Origin: Lates calcarifer
Taxonomy: Eukaryota; Chordata; Actinopteri; Centropomidae
DNA: 64,000 bases
Direction: 5' to 3'
NCBI RefSeq assembly: GCF_001640805.2
Contig: NC_066845.1
Coordinates: 16,308,307 to 16,372,306, forward strand
The notes below the pieces were generated by a model that made no database searches, was not told where the DNA came from, and saw nothing but the letters and a program-made list of their open reading frames with translations. Shown here one piece after another: positions 13,064 through 33,060 of this stretch (position 1 is its first letter; each line of letters opens with the position of its first letter). The translations under genes were made by a program, and so were the position numbers.

Positions 13064-15382
13064 ACACACAAGTGCTTTTTTTCCCAGTCTTTGCCAGATT
13101 GTCTCTCTTTCTCCTTTTCTACCTATTAATCCAGTATCTTTCAGTCCTGGTAAACTCCTCAAGATGGACATTGCTTGGTTCAGGGTGGAAAGGGGTCAAG
13201 CTCCATTGGCCTCTGCACAGAGCTGTGGAATTTTTCATTAGTGCACAGCTGGGTCACAAGTGGCTCCAAAGCCGTCTTAATATTGTGTAGGCCCACAGAT
13301 TAGGAGCGGAGAAAAGAAGCCAAAGCGTGATGCTCTCCACCAGACCCTGTCTTTGCATATTTGCAGACTTGTGCTTTAGAACACCTCATATTACTGTTTG
13401 TTTTATTTCTTAGACCCAGAACCTCTGGGTCAATAGTAATTATAAAGCCCTCCAATCCAAATGTTGTTTTTTAACCATTCCAACGCTGAATCTGTAAGAT
13501 GAGTCCATTTATTTTCTTACAATAAAGAAAGGAAAGTATCTGAGCATCAGTCCATGCTTTTCATTCTTTTTCACTTCATGATTTAATCTAGTCTTTTAGA
13601 ACTTATTGTTATTTGACTGGACATGAGATCATAGTTGTTTTTATTTCTCCAAAAGTGATATAAGCAGTATGATTTTTAGTGAACTCTTGAGTCAGTGTCT
13701 CTCATCAAAAAAATGAAATGAAAATAAAAAAATAAACCTGTGTATCTGTGGGCAGTTAAAGGCAGCCATAGCTCTATAACATATGAGAGCCATTACACTT
13801 ATTGTAGCCATCACTCTCCCTGCTCTCCCAGCTCTCTCAGAATCACTTGTGGTGGCTCGTCGAGCGGGCTGAGCCCTTTAATAGCAGGCTCTGCTCCACT
13901 TCACGCAGATTGGCTTGGAAAGGGCGGACAAACAGACACCCACAGAATTATTAAAAATACATATATAAAATAGCTGCACATGATTTTAATGGGAGCTATC
14001 CAGGCCTTTGCTTTTTACAGGGACCGTGTTGTAAACATGTCACATCTCCAGCAGCGATGGCCCTCACAAACAGCTTTACTGGAGTAACGAAATGCAGAGC
14101 AAAGCACTTTATAACGGCCTTGTAATTCACAACCTCCTAATTTATTTGTTCAAGGATCAACCAGGCTTTGAGAACAGGTAAAAAATACACTGGAAAAAAA
14201 AGCCAAAACGAAAAGAAAGAAAAAAAAAAAACATACATCTTTACAATCGTCATTTCCTCACTGATGTTATTGCAGAGTGTATGCAGCCATATTGTTTGTT
14301 CTGAGCTCTAAAAAACGAAGCCTAAATGCGATGTTGCACTCATTTTACATACTCAGGAACACCAGCTGTCCAAACAGCATCATGTGTGCCTGTCTGCTTA
14401 CTCTTGTATTTAGATGTGTACTTAGCCTCCTCTGCTGCCCAATACACTGTCCTTTTCACTCCATGAGCTTTGTTCTACCTGTGTGGCTGGGGAGGATTAT
14501 TTCCACGCTGTTTTCCCAGTGACTCATTAGCAGATACATGCAAAGGAGAAGCAGTGGGTCGCTTGATGCTGCAATTCTCGGCATACTGCTGTTGCTTTTA
14601 GAGCTGTGTATGAACACAAGGTATTGACTGTATTTAGCTTTATGTGTTATTCTCATACCACCCTCTAAATAAAACACTGGCCACGAGAAAAATTTACTTA
14701 AAAGTAGACTAGTCAAATAAGGCATGTTTTTAGACTTGCAGTTAGTTAGAATATGCATGAGCACCACATTCATTCTAAACTGTACTTTGAGTGTTGGGTA
14801 ATCTGTGAAACACGCAACCCCTGGAATGAGATCATTTGAATAACGACTACAGGGTTAGGATTTCTTTGTGCAGCTGTGCAGTATAGTGTTATATACAGAT
14901 ATGACTGGGATGTCTGTCTGGTCAGGGACTAGTCTGAGGAGCTGCACATTCCAGCACATAAGAGGCTCACGCTGCCGAAGAAATGAAGATGCCATATTTA
15001 TTTTCACAATAGCAGACGTGTGGGATAGATGATCCTGGAAACACTTGACTGCAGACTAACTGTAACCAGCATCTTTTTACAGATTCACCATGAGCTCTGT
15101 TCAGCAGCTATTACTAAGTGTGTTCCCTCTGAGATGCAGGGCAGGTGCATATGCATAACACTAACACATCTAACACGTCTCCGCTATTATCTTCGCTGTG
15201 CCAAGTGCAATCAGCTCTTCTCATTCCTCCCCTGTGAGCTCGCAGGCAGCCGGTGCTGCGCTTCAGCGCAGGGAAAAAGCAGAACCCTGTGGCCAGAGCT
15301 GTGTGATGAAGAAGGCACCTTTGGGCCATTAGTGGTGTACACATCTCCCGTTAATGTGTTTTACTTTTACCTGCTGGGAGTT

Positions 15383-15735
15383 TAATTAAAAAACAAAGAG
15401 CCTCAATTTAAAGGCCATTATTATGCTAATGTAGTAAGCATGGGATGGTGATTAAGCAGCTTTTAGAGCTGACTGGAGCTGGCCCTTGGGAGAAGAAGGA
15501 TGGCACTTTTTATTTGGCTTCATTACTCTCCATGAATCTATGCTCCAAAGAGAAATGCTGATACTATGAAACAAGGTCAGCTACTGAGATCATTTATGCA
15601 GACAGTATTATCACTACCACTTTTTTTACACTTTACTACTCATGCAGACTGAAAGTTTGTTTTAACCTCCTTTTTATAGAGGGAGAATGAATGAGGATAT
15701 GCCTTTGCTGGATTTATTTAAATATGCAAATCCAC
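15383..15735. promoter_or_regulatory. Weak candidate regulatory stretch with homeodomain and octamer sites
   Basis: This repeat-free stretch contains a TAATTA core at 15383 and the octamer ATGCAAAT at 15724-15731, a classic POU-factor site. Both motifs are short and could be chance, so the call rests on position in the lmx1b intron and absence of repeats. Confidence 0.15.
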
Positions 15736-16419
15736 CATGTTAAAGTACAACTTTCTTTTGGAATCCACTTTTATCGTCAGTCCCTCTGCAAGCAATCAAA
15801 CACTTGTATTAACTGAATTCAGGTTGCTATTTTTAGGCCAGCGTGGTCAACATGTAGCGTCTGCTGCATCTAGAGGAAAACAGGGCTGTACATAACAAAG
15901 TAATTTTCACAATGTTGAGACAAAGTTGAAAAGGTTTGCCTTCGTTCATCCGTGTGTGTAGAGAAACATCTGGGCATCAAATGTTTTCCTCTTCGACCAA
16001 AGCTCTTGATACTGTTGCTAAGACCCAATTTTCACACACTGAGGCGTGTCTCATGAGGTGCTGAGCAGTTGCTGTTCAGCAGTTCGGAGACCTCTGCTGC
16101 CTCTTTGAGACAGATCCGTTTGTTGTCATTCCAGACAACAAACAGAACAATATTCCACCTGAGAATTTGGGCAAGAAATGAGCTATTCATTAAATACAGG
16201 CATATTCGGTTAAAATTTTATTTGATGTATGTGAAAACTTTAAAACAATGGTTTGACACTTTAAAAAATATGTTTTTTATGTCATGCATTACATGAGAAG
16301 ATCATATTAGATCAAGATAAATATTAGGCTTCAGCCAGCAGTCAGCATCTTTGAATCTCACTAATGTACATGTTATAGGTTGATTAATCTATGCAAAAAT
16401 CAAAGTGTAAAAAGGGCTA

Positions 16420-16690
16420 TACAAAGGGTTACTTGCCAGACTATTTCTGCTCATTTAGTTATTTTTAGAAGTGTTGGTGGGAGAGAGCCAGGATAGCTGT
16501 TTCCACATTTCCAGACTTTATGCTAAGCTAAGCTAACTAACTGCACTTACACTGATTAGCAACTACATTTAAACCTATAAAGAGAGAGAAATGTTGACCG
16601 TATTTATGCTAAGCTAAGCTAACCAGCAGCTGTATATTTAGCCAACAGATATGAAAGTGGTTATCAGTCTTCTCATTTGCTTTTCCCAAA
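16420..16690. repeat. Dispersed repeat with gctaagctaagctaac motifs
   Basis: Two copies of tatgctaagctaagctaac occur about 100 bp apart, near 16520 and 16605, with the flanking phrases agctgtttccacatttccag and gatatgaaagtggttatcag. The same phrases, some inverted, recur at 30050-30330 and 36060-36390. This is a short non-autonomous repeat common in percomorph DNA by my recollection. No coding capacity is seen. Confidence 0.6.
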
Positions 16691-19256
16691 ATGTCAAACA
16701 ACTTCTTTAACTCTCACATCTGGTCTAAAAAGAAACCTTACAATTTCCAGTTTGATCCCAGATGTAGCTGTACCCAAGATGTCACCAGTTAAAAAAACTG
16801 GAAATGTCAAGTGTGCATGGTTGACCGATTGCTCCACATGCCCTTCATCCTGCTCGGAGGCCCTTGTCTGACCTGCCTCCCAGGCTTCAGCTCTCACCTC
16901 AGCAATGATTGGCATGGCCACAGGTTTCCTGCCCAAACACGAGAGCCCATCTTCAAAGTAATAGCTTACAGCTGCTGCCTGGATAATCCTCATCCCTTCT
17001 GTCTTTGAAGGGATGCGGTGACATAATAGCTTGGGCTATTCTTCCCTAAATTGTTATGGTATTTCTCCAAGTGTTGTTCAATAGCAAAAGGGGGAGTAGG
17101 TGAGACTGTTGCACGTGTTGCTAAATGTAGCATGATTATCAAGAGCCATAAGCAGCTCCATACCCCACCCCCCACCCCCCAGCTCTCTTATTCTTCTGGG
17201 TTTTCTTTTATCCCACCCCGTCTTCCTGATGCTTATCACTGCGGCAGAAGCATTAAATGTAATGTCTGTAGAAGGGAAATCATTGGCAACATGTGGTGAG
17301 AGCTTAAGATGTTGTCACACTTTAAGTTGCCTATAATCTGTTCAAAGGGAGAGTGCATAGTTCTCCAAAGTGCCTGGAAAAAGGGGGGAAAGAAGAAGAG
17401 CAGCAACAGCATAGAGGGCGAAGTCTCTCAGCTGCACTTGGCTCGGCTGAAGTGTTCATCAGACAAATAACTGTCGGTCCCTGTTGGCTTTTGTCTTATT
17501 CATCGTGCACTTTTTTTTCCCCTCTTTGCGTTCCCTAAAAACACAGCTTGTACCATTACAAGCCTCAACGGTGTGATAATCTGTCTTGGGGAGCGAGAGA
17601 CAACCATAGATAACGTAAGAAAGGACAGACAAGGGATTACAGGTATGTGGACACAGGATTAAAACAAGGGACGCAATGATTCCTGTGGGAGAGAGGTATG
17701 TGCTGAGATGGGCTCTTTTTTCATTTATGAGTCCAGTTCCGGGGAGGCCTGGGTAAATATTGACAGTTCTCTCTGCTTGAGATGCAGCCATTGATCCACA
17801 CAGGAGGGTCTCATCACTTGATCTGTGCGCTCAGGTGTGGGAGGAGGGAAAGCGAGAGCTGGGGACACGGGCTGTCATGCTGGTGGTCCTCTTTGTGGTG
17901 TCTTTTATAAACAAGACTAGCTTAAAGGTGCTGATCGGGCTGCCTCTGCAACACCGGGAGTCGTGTTACTGAAGCAGCCCAACGTCCAGAAAGTGGATTT
18001 TGGATGGACATGGGTCTTAGTGTGATGGGTCACTGGGATCACGAGACAGAAAGTGGTAAATGATCACCTTAAATCACTTTAAGTCTGATTCCAGTCGCAC
18101 CTACAGCTTTTATGATATATTTAATATCCCAGCAGAGCTTCACAGAGAGCTGCGAAATCTCCTTTCCGGCTAATGTTATCAGCAGCCCCTGTTGATTTGT
18201 TTTTCTATATATAAAATCATCATTTACATCTTTTCCTCTGTCTCCCGTTGGCATGCTGGCCCACTGGCCTGGTCCTCAAACCACTAATCAGGTAATGTTG
18301 GGGAGGTTGAATGGCGTGCCTCCCCCTGGTCAACCTTCACTGCTCACACAGTGGTGTTGTTTTAAAGAGCATTCTTTAGCAGCTGAACTTGGAAAGGTAT
18401 TAAAGTGGGATTAGGCTCCTCCACAATCCACTGCTTGTGTCATTCAGGGAGTTTGTGTTCTCCTCTCCCCGCTGCCACCTCCCCACTCCTCCTCTGTTTG
18501 ATTGTGGCTAGCCGCAGGAGTGGGACTGACTGTGCCTTTCAAAGGAGAGGGGTAGGGTTAAATCCCTAGTCCACTGCTCCCTGCTAATTCTCCTTGTTCC
18601 TTAGAGAGGGATTTACTTCTGCTGCCAGCTTCTCAAAGGCCTTCTCTGCCCATCCGAAAAGTCGCCGTTGCCTTCCTGTGGAGGTGTGGTTGCCATAGAA
18701 GGGGCGTCATGCATGGCTATTCCATCTGAACCCCGCTGAGAATGGGGACCGGGGACTGAAAACAGGCAGAAAGTCCGGATTAGACCCGAGGACAAAGCAG
18801 GACAGGAAGATTCCAGAAGGGACGAATAGGAATTACAGCAGCAAAAATAATGCAAAGTGACAGAGAGGGGAAATAGAAAAATAATGGCTTACAAGATTAG
18901 ACTCGGCGAGGAGAAAGAAGAAAGGAAAGAAGGCTGAATGAGAATGTTTTCATCTAGATGAGAAGATTTGAGAGAGCGGTCGTAGGTGAATGCAGAGTCC
19001 TGGACGTATCCAAACTGTGCTAACAAGTAATTTCCTCAACTTTTTAGCTCTCTTTCTTAGCTTAAGCCGCCAGTCATTAGCAAAACATTAGAGTTAGAGC
19101 TGGGAACTTGTCTTGACAGATTCATCACCTCTTCTCCCTGATCCTAGCATGTAACATGCTAATCCCTCTAAAAACTAGAAACAAGTCCCTGAATATTCAG
19201 TTTATCTTTGCAGACATGAGTTAATGTAAGACTTCCTTTTGATTTCTTTCTGAATT

Positions 19257-19273
19257 TTTTTTTTTTTTTTTTC
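19257..19273. repeat. Poly-T tract
   Basis: A homopolymer run of T lies in the lmx1b intron; a poly-A run follows at 19549-19566. Confidence 0.8.
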
Positions 19274-21106
19274 CATTCCAAGTGTTGCTCTTGTCTTTCA
19301 TTTTTCAGTGACCAGACTTGGGAGTTTGTTTAGAGGATATATCCAGGTTGGCACGTCACTTAAACGAAACCCTGCTTGTTTCAGAAACATGCCAACATTT
19401 CTTTTAGAGGGGATTATCCTTGAGGTTTTTCCATAGCTGAATAATAATCTTCTTAACTTATTGTAATAAATGAAAGATTAAATGATTTTATGAACCCTGA
19501 GACAGCTAGTTCTGGTATATCTGTTGTTTTACTGCTTCATGATGGTTAAAAAAAAAAAAAAAAAAAGATGCTTTAGCTACCGCATTCTGATCCAGAAATA
19601 GGTTGTGAGTTTGATTGTAATGAATGAAATTAGTCAAATAACAGTTGTTTGTGATGTAATTAAGACAACATAACATTTGGCCTTGCTGATGCTGCTCTGA
19701 TGAGCAGTATCACTGTAATTATTTTAGAAAGCTGCACAGACAATAAAAACCACACTAGCTTGTTTCCAGCGTGCATGCAGCTGCTCACACACATGCACTT
19801 ACATGTGTGAACACACACATGCACACCCGCGCCGTATCACCACTCAATCAGCACCTATAACAGCATTACCATAACAAAACCATCCTTTGGTTTTCCCTCC
19901 TCTCATATTTACACATTATATTCATCACTATCGCTCATCCCTGTCCCGAACCAGCAGATGATGTCAATTGCTCCTCTCGCTGCCTCCCTGCCTTGCACAA
20001 TGAAATAGATGTTCACCACAAATAGATAGGCGGCTGCCAGCTGTCTTCCAGACCAGGGCAAACAAAGAGGCCACTAATAAATCCAGCTTTACGGCTGGAC
20101 AAGATCAACCACACTCCCTGCCTTCTTGCTCCATTTAATGTGGCTTCTTGTGAACAACAGAGGACGAATTAAATGCCTCTCAGTCACCAATAAAACAATG
20201 CAAACATCTTCCTGAAAGGATATAAAAGAAGATGGAGGTGTTGTCGAGGACATGGTGATAGAGGCAGTGTTACACCATAGAGGCATGATATTAGACAGTA
20301 AGATGAGATATGAACAGACTGACTAGAGGGCAGCCCAGTAGTCAGCAATGAATCATGGTCTCTGGCATGGTATCTGATGCATATAGAGTATAGTGGAAAT
20401 GAAAGAAATGTGTAAATTGCCAGCAAAGGCTTGATTGGGATCAGCAGGTTTTGTGGTAACTGTGCTAGAACACGATCCAGCCTCTTTTTTTAAGATGTGC
20501 AAGAGGGTTTGGGTGCCCATGACTGAGCTCACTTGGAATGACGTGGGACGGGGCCCACCCTAGAAATTTTAACAGAAGAGCTGCTGCCAAAGGAGTCACC
20601 TCCTTGACTGCCCACAGGATCAGCCGGCCAACTTGACTCTTAATCAGAAACTCTTTATGGTCAGCCAGAATAAGACTATGGGACAAAGTAAAGCCACACA
20701 CCTCGCCAAAGAAAAGCACTTGAAGTAAGACTGTTTAACAGCCACTGTGGCCACAAGTGACAATTACAAGATAATGGTAATGGTTTAAATGTTAAAACAG
20801 CCTAACAATAGCACGAGAAGAGATGAGAGAATTTGTTTTTTATCCTCTTAAAACTTGTATATTCTCCTTGTAGGGTGATGCTAAAAATATATCATAATAA
20901 CAGTATTAGCTGAGAAGAGTCTTGAGGTCAGTGAGCTACCCCAGTAATGTTAACAGCACAGCATTATCTATCTTAAGTTTACAAACTAGCCACCAAAAGC
21001 CACTGGTCATACCAGATCAGCAAAACCTCTGAGAGTGTTGAACTGAGCAATGGAGCATTTCATTTCCTATGAATCAAGTTTTTCATGTGGAAAAGTGTTG
21101 CTTTAA

Positions 21107-27182
<6,076 letters not shown>

Positions 27183-28240
27183 AAGAGAGGAGCCGGGAAG
27201 AAAGAAAAAAAAAAAGAAACGAAACATCAGCACAGAATAAACTGCCCATCTCAACCCTGAAGCACGATGGCCAGGAGTTTCTACACTAACACAGACACGA
27301 CAGAAGAAACACCTCCTTGCAGTAGCTCCTGGTTATGTGCAGAAGCTTACTCAAAGATAGTAAAACCACTTGTTGTAGGACAGTGAAGATTCCTGGGGGA
27401 AAAAAAAAAGACTTAAATATTGTTAGAGATTATTTGGTCGGATTGCTTATCTGTCACAGGAGATATTACTCTTTTCTTTGTTCACTTAAAGAAAACAAGT
27501 AGATATTGAAGCCACTGATTACACACCCTCAAACCAAATAACAGTGAATTTATACAGTGCATGATCAATTGTAAACTAAAACTTTTTGTAAGCCCCCCTG
27601 GTTAAGATGTGGTGTTTGGACTGTTTCTTCTTTACACTACATGGATTTCCATGTTCACCGTTAGCATTTTGATCACTTTCAATAGGTTTAGATATTGTGT
27701 TAATAGTAAATAGGTGCAGCATGTCTGCAAGAGTGACTGTACATTTGTGTATGTATGAGAGTTTGTGGTGAAAGAATTGTTTAGAGGAGAAAAAAAGTGG
27801 AGAATTTGGTGGACAAGTAGGATCAGTGAAGTGTAAATACTTTCCCCAGGCAAAATTGGATGTGCATGTTAAAAATGGAAAGCATTCTATTTATTTAACT
27901 ATAACAGGCTCTTGAAGGTACATATTAAAACTGAAAAGCTTTATTTAAAAAGGAGAGCAATTTTTTTTGTTGAGCAATTAGTGAGTTCATGAGTATCACA
28001 ACTCATCTGTATGCCTTTTTAATATGAAGATTAACCCTTTTGTTTTTTTTCTTCAGCCAAGCTGTAAATGAGCAATGTTGCTATTTATTTCGTACAGACC
28101 ATAAACCTTTTGTTATCATTGTCATTATGTGCATTCTCAAAATGTTAAAAGTTGCTAATTGACCAAAGTTGACTGGTTTGATGAATAAACAATGTCTTTC
28201 TCCTGATAACATTAAATAAATGCCATTCAGTGATCATTCA
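27183..28240 (+). other. lmx1b: lmx1b 3' untranslated region
   Basis: Non-coding sequence after the stop, A- and T-rich, with AATAAA hexamers at 28184-28189 and 28215-28220 and a weaker early one near 27236. The two late signals lie close together and are followed by a (T/G)-containing stretch, so a 3'UTR of about 1 kb is likely. The actual cleavage site cannot be fixed from sequence alone. Confidence 0.6.
28184..28220 (+). terminator. Candidate lmx1b polyadenylation signals
   Basis: There are two canonical AATAAA hexamers, at 28184-28189 and 28215-28220, about 1 kb after the lmx1b stop codon. Confidence 0.5.
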
Positions 28241-28364
28241 CATGGTAACATTTCAACATTTAGTGCTCCCAACTCATAACATCAGAATCCTAATGTCTGT
28301 GGTTTTACTTTTCCTCTAGCACCAAACTACAGGGAAACTCATTATATTATATCCCCATAAACTG

Positions 28365-28490
28365 TACTTTGTGTTTAGTGCTTAGTTTAGCTGTAATTAG
28401 TAAAACTAAGATGGTAAACATTCCTATTAAACGTCAGCATGTTAGCACTGTCATTGTGAGCGTGTTAGCATGCTGATTTAGCTGTGCCAA
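28365..28490 (-). repeat. Fragment of the 32.5-33.1 kb repeat family, inverted
   Basis: The segment contains gtactttgtgtttagtgctt and tgttagcatgctgattta. Reverse-complemented, these match the phrases agcactaaacacaaagtac and agcatgctaaca typical of the repeat at 32520-33060. It lies just beyond the lmx1b polyadenylation signals. Confidence 0.6.
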
Positions 28491-30049
28491 AGCCGTATGT
28501 ATGGCTGCACACTCTTTAGCCTATAAATATACAACTGTGAGCATATCCTGTTTATTCAAATTTGTCGGTTCTTGTTGTTGGGTTCAAACAGGTGAACTGA
28601 TATTCATCCCACGCTTGTAAGCATTCCAGCGTGTGACTCGTCTGCAAGAGAATGAGGACACTGAGGCAGGAACATGTAGTGAGGGTGAGGTCGGAAGAAA
28701 GTTCAGGTGACATACTAGTACAGCTGCACAACTAGAGAGCCTAGCCCCACCTATAACCTCAGGGCTTGTCGGGCGGTTTTTTGGAAGTACCATCTGGGTG
28801 CTCCTTCATCTCCCTGACAGCTCTTCAATGTGGCCAGGCAAGCTGATGTTCCATGTTACTATGACTCAATATATTCCTAATGTCATACTCATATCAGGGT
28901 TTAATAATCCTGGCTGCTATTCCTGAAACAAAGGAGCGCATGATATTGTCAAATCTGTTAGGGTTTAGAGTATGAGCGCAGTGTGGTTTATATCTATATA
29001 TCTATGTCTACTATCAGGTCTTCAATCTGACAGCCAGGTGTTGGACTTGTTGGCAAGGTTACACAGCCATTTATCTTCACTTGTCACTCCAGTAGGTGAA
29101 TATCCCTAGAAGCACAATGCGGTGACATCATCTTAGTCTGGAACCTGATTGGATGAGATTTGTTTAAAGATGCAAATGGTCTGGAACAAATGCAACTGAC
29201 ACAAAAAGTGAGCTTGTGAGTTACTGTTTGTTGTTTTCATTGCCAGATGCTTCTTTGTTGGAGAAATAAGAAAACTATGTGAGGTTGAGGAGGAAACAGG
29301 AAATACTGTGTGTCTATGAGCAAGGACATATAAAGACAGTGAGCAGGTTTGTGTCAGGTTTCTACTATATATGTGGATTAAAGTGTGAAAGATGTGAAAG
29401 ACTGAGTAAATATTCACAACAAAGGCTGCCATTTACAGTAAACATGGATGGGGTTGCTACGCACACAATGTGTTTGCACGGGATAGACAGTACAATTGGT
29501 TAGAACCTCTCCCTTTTCAGGACAGGCCAGGTGAGCTTACAGCGAGGTGTTTAGGTGTAGAGGAGGACAGAAGGCTCTGTTGCTGGCATTGTAGTGGAAA
29601 TGTGAGAGTGAACCTTCCAAAACCATAAATTCTCCTGCATGATATTTTTTGCTAAAATATCATTATACTTATTTTGATCCATACAACATACACTCCTGTG
29701 ATTGTGTGAGTGATAAGTTGTAGTCACCCAGTTCTGACATACAATCAAATTGTCATGGATAAAAATACAATGTAGTTTAAAGTTGATCTTTAAAACACGG
29801 GTTAAAACACAAGCAAAAACAAAACACACACAAATAAGTAATGCTTGATTATTTATTAACCATTTCTTTACCAAAAACTCTCTCCATCTGCTGTTGCTTC
29901 AAGGATCCATCTCCAGAAAACTGTAGTGTATGAAAATCTATTTTTGCCAATAGAAATTAATTTAAACTAAATAACATTAGTTGAACAAACTCTTATGATA
30001 AGACTAAAATAGTTGAGAAAGCACACCAGTCTGCTTTCATCAGTCATCA

Positions 30050-30330
30050 GTCACTTTGGAGAATAGGTTTATTCACGGTCTTGTCAAGATTTAAATGAGA
30101 AGCTTAATACCCCTCCCATGTCTGTGCAGTAAATATGTAGCTGGAGCCAGCAGCAGGTTAGCTTAGCTTACCCCTAAAAACTGGAAACAAGGGGAAACAG
30201 CTCACCTGCATCTATCAAAAGATTTAAAAAGAAAGAAAGAAAGAAATACAACTACTTGTAGGCATGCTGAAAGGCAGAATATCTCATCTAGGAAGCCGAT
30301 GAACATATTTTTGAACCGTTCCTTTAATTT
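30050..30330. repeat. Dispersed repeat, ggttagcttagctta family
   Basis: It contains ggttagcttagcttacccct, aaactggaaacaagggg and aaacagctcacctgc, followed by an (AAAG)n run at about 30226-30246. It belongs with the copies at 16420 and 36060. No coding capacity. Confidence 0.6.
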
Positions 30331-32462
30331 CACTTGCATGTCTCTCCATTTTTTTCCTAAATATCCACTCTGCTCCACCCAAGCTCTGAGTTCACAGTAT
30401 TAGTTAGAGTCAACAGAGTAAAAACAACAATGCAATCCTCCCAGGATGCATTTTATCGGCTATTTATACCTCCGCACTCTACATCCTCGTGCCCTTCCGG
30501 CTTTCTTATTACCTCCTGCCCCCACTTTCTGCAGCTCAACACCCCAATTTGCAGTAAACAGTAAAGGGCAAAACGAGTGAATATAACCTATGTCACTGCT
30601 TGTTCGCTGGCACTCAGACGTGAATAGGCCAAAGAAGACTCTTATAGGTTGAGGTAAGTGTGGCCTCGATATGAAAACAGTCGTGCTGAAACCCGAGCTG
30701 AAGACACACACGCACATATGCAGACTCACAGAGAGTTAAGAGTCATGCCTTCAGTAAACTGTTCACACATTTACTCTTCTGCCGTTCTGGCACCACATAA
30801 GGAAATGAGTCTAGTGACAATATTTTCATTAGATAACCAAAATCCTGAAATTTTTCCACCTGAGACACAATTGAAGGTTTGTGATTCATTTTCTCTCTTG
30901 GCTTCTCTTGCCCAACCCATGAAAAACATATGGAGCCCGATTTGTTATTCAGGCTAATTTAAAACAAGATTCTCACCAGCTGCCCCATAAAAGCACAGCA
31001 TGACCTAAGACAGTAGCTAAAGAGTAGGCAACAAGGCTGCATACACCACCGTCATCGTCTAATGGTCAGGCAGTGACTCATTCAAACCATGCAACACTTT
31101 TATTTTGAAATGGCCATTGTTTTGAATTTACTGTACTTGTAATTGGCATTCCGAGTTGTCATTTCTCAACATCCCTTTTACACAAGACCAATATTAAATT
31201 TTTTTAACAAGCCAAGCCCAATTAATTGTTGTTCTGCAGGACCAAAAACACTCAGACGTTTGTGGGTTCAGTACAGTCTAGATTTCTTCTCATGATTTCA
31301 CAGAGTTCACAGGAGTTCACAGCGAGTCTCCAGTGGGAGCAGGGGGGAGATTTTGGGTGTTTTCATTGGGCATTTTCCATGGCGTGTGGTTAATTGTTAA
31401 GGGAGACTTTTAACCAGTGTCTGACACATATTCTTTGAGCCTCAAGGGCTTGTGCATAATCAAATGACAGAGTATGCTGCGGTTTTGACCATAGAGAGGG
31501 GTCAGAGCCAAACATCCAAGCATGCCCTCACAGTGGTGTGTCGCTTTACTGTGTCAGTCAGCAGCACAAAACACTACTGCCACTGTATGAGGCATTGTTT
31601 GCATGCTACAGGTCTGGGATAGATGTAGTAACAGTGGTTTATTTTTACTGTCACTGATTCATCTATTTTACTCAAATACCACAAGTGAGGCAATACAGTC
31701 ATGTGGACACTGCTCATAGAGGAGAGTGCATCAGTAATACACAAAATCTTGCAATAAATAAAATGCTGGAAAGTTGCAATTCAAAGGAAGCTTTAGGTGC
31801 AATCCATTACATTCATTCCTCTCATGACTAAAAGCAAATGACCATTTGAAACTCTTCACAGACATTTCTGGGACATGTAAACATATTGCTGCAACGTTTT
31901 TTCACCTCCTACCTTTGTTGCTGTGCTGAGAAAAAGATGGTGTGGGATTCACCTCTCAGCGCCCAGGGGTGCAGATAGAGCCCTGGATTGGACTCAGTAA
32001 TCCCTACCACTATTGGAGCCCATCTGTTTTGGTTTTCATTTTTCTGCATTATTAGTGCTTATTGGTACATGGTCTAGGAATGTAGCCAGAGTGTTTGAAG
32101 TCAAGGAGGAAGGTGATGCCAGGGGCATTAGTTGAAGGAATGATGACCTCGGGGTCTAACACAAGCCAGCACTCCTAACCTCCAGGAGCCTCTCCCTTGA
32201 TGTTGGAATCCAAAGTCCTGCACTCTCTCCTACCTCAGACACCTTGGACTTTGCAGTTTGCCATTTCATCTGGCTCTTGATTGGTGTCACAGTCATGAAA
32301 GTTTCTGATATGATGATGATGTACAAAAAAAACTGTATTTTCACAATCACCCAAAAACAGCTACAATACTACACATGCCATTTGTGGTCTTTCAGTATCG
32401 CTCCGGGAAAAAAGAATTTTTCTGCTTTAAACTGTGGGATAACTACTTTTATGTTGAGTCAG

Positions 32463-32466
<4 letters not shown>

Positions 32467-32496
<30 letters not shown>
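32467..32496. repeat. AT dinucleotide microsatellite
   Basis: About 15 uninterrupted AT units. Confidence 0.9.
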
Positions 32497-32502
<6 letters not shown>

Positions 32503-32519
32503 TTATTTTTTCTACAGCA

Positions 32520-33060
32520 GAGAGAGCAACAACGTATCAAGATCAAGAGTCTACAGCCATGCTAGCAGCTATGCAAGGCTACACTTAGGGGTAGCAGTGC
32601 TTTGAACTAAATGCTAAGATCAGCATGCCAACATGTGCACCATGATAATGTTAACATGCTGATGTTTAGCAGGTGTAATATTTGTCATGTTCACCATCCT
32701 GTTCACCCTAACTTTTGTTGATTAGCACTAAACACAAAGTACAGCTGAGAATGATGGGAATGGGAATTTTCCCAGTATTTAGTGAAAAAACAAAGTTCTT
32801 ACAATTCATCCTGAGGGGGGGCAAGAATGTGTTCACTAAATTTTATGACAACTCAGCACATTATTGTTGAGACTTTTCACTCCAAATAACACATCAAGCT
32901 CGTGGTGGCACTAGATGAAAAATTAGGGCATTACCAAAGTTATTATGGTACATCCCGTGGGAACCATGATTGCCTGTAAAAAAAATCCATGGAAATCCAT
33001 CCAGTAGTTTTTGCATGATCCAAAGTGGTGGACTGACTAGCAAACACTGTCTTACCTGGT
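32520..33060 (+). repeat. Common teleost dispersed repeat, about 540 bp
   Basis: The order of phrases (accatgataatgttaaca, tgctgatgtttagcaggt, agcactaaacacaaagtac, attcatcctgagg, ccatccagtagtttttg, tccaaagtggtggac) is one I recognise as an abundant percomorph repeat. It includes the recurrent 'ggtggcactagatgaaaa' block. It is diverged and non-coding. The family assignment is from memory and the name is left open. Confidence 0.65.
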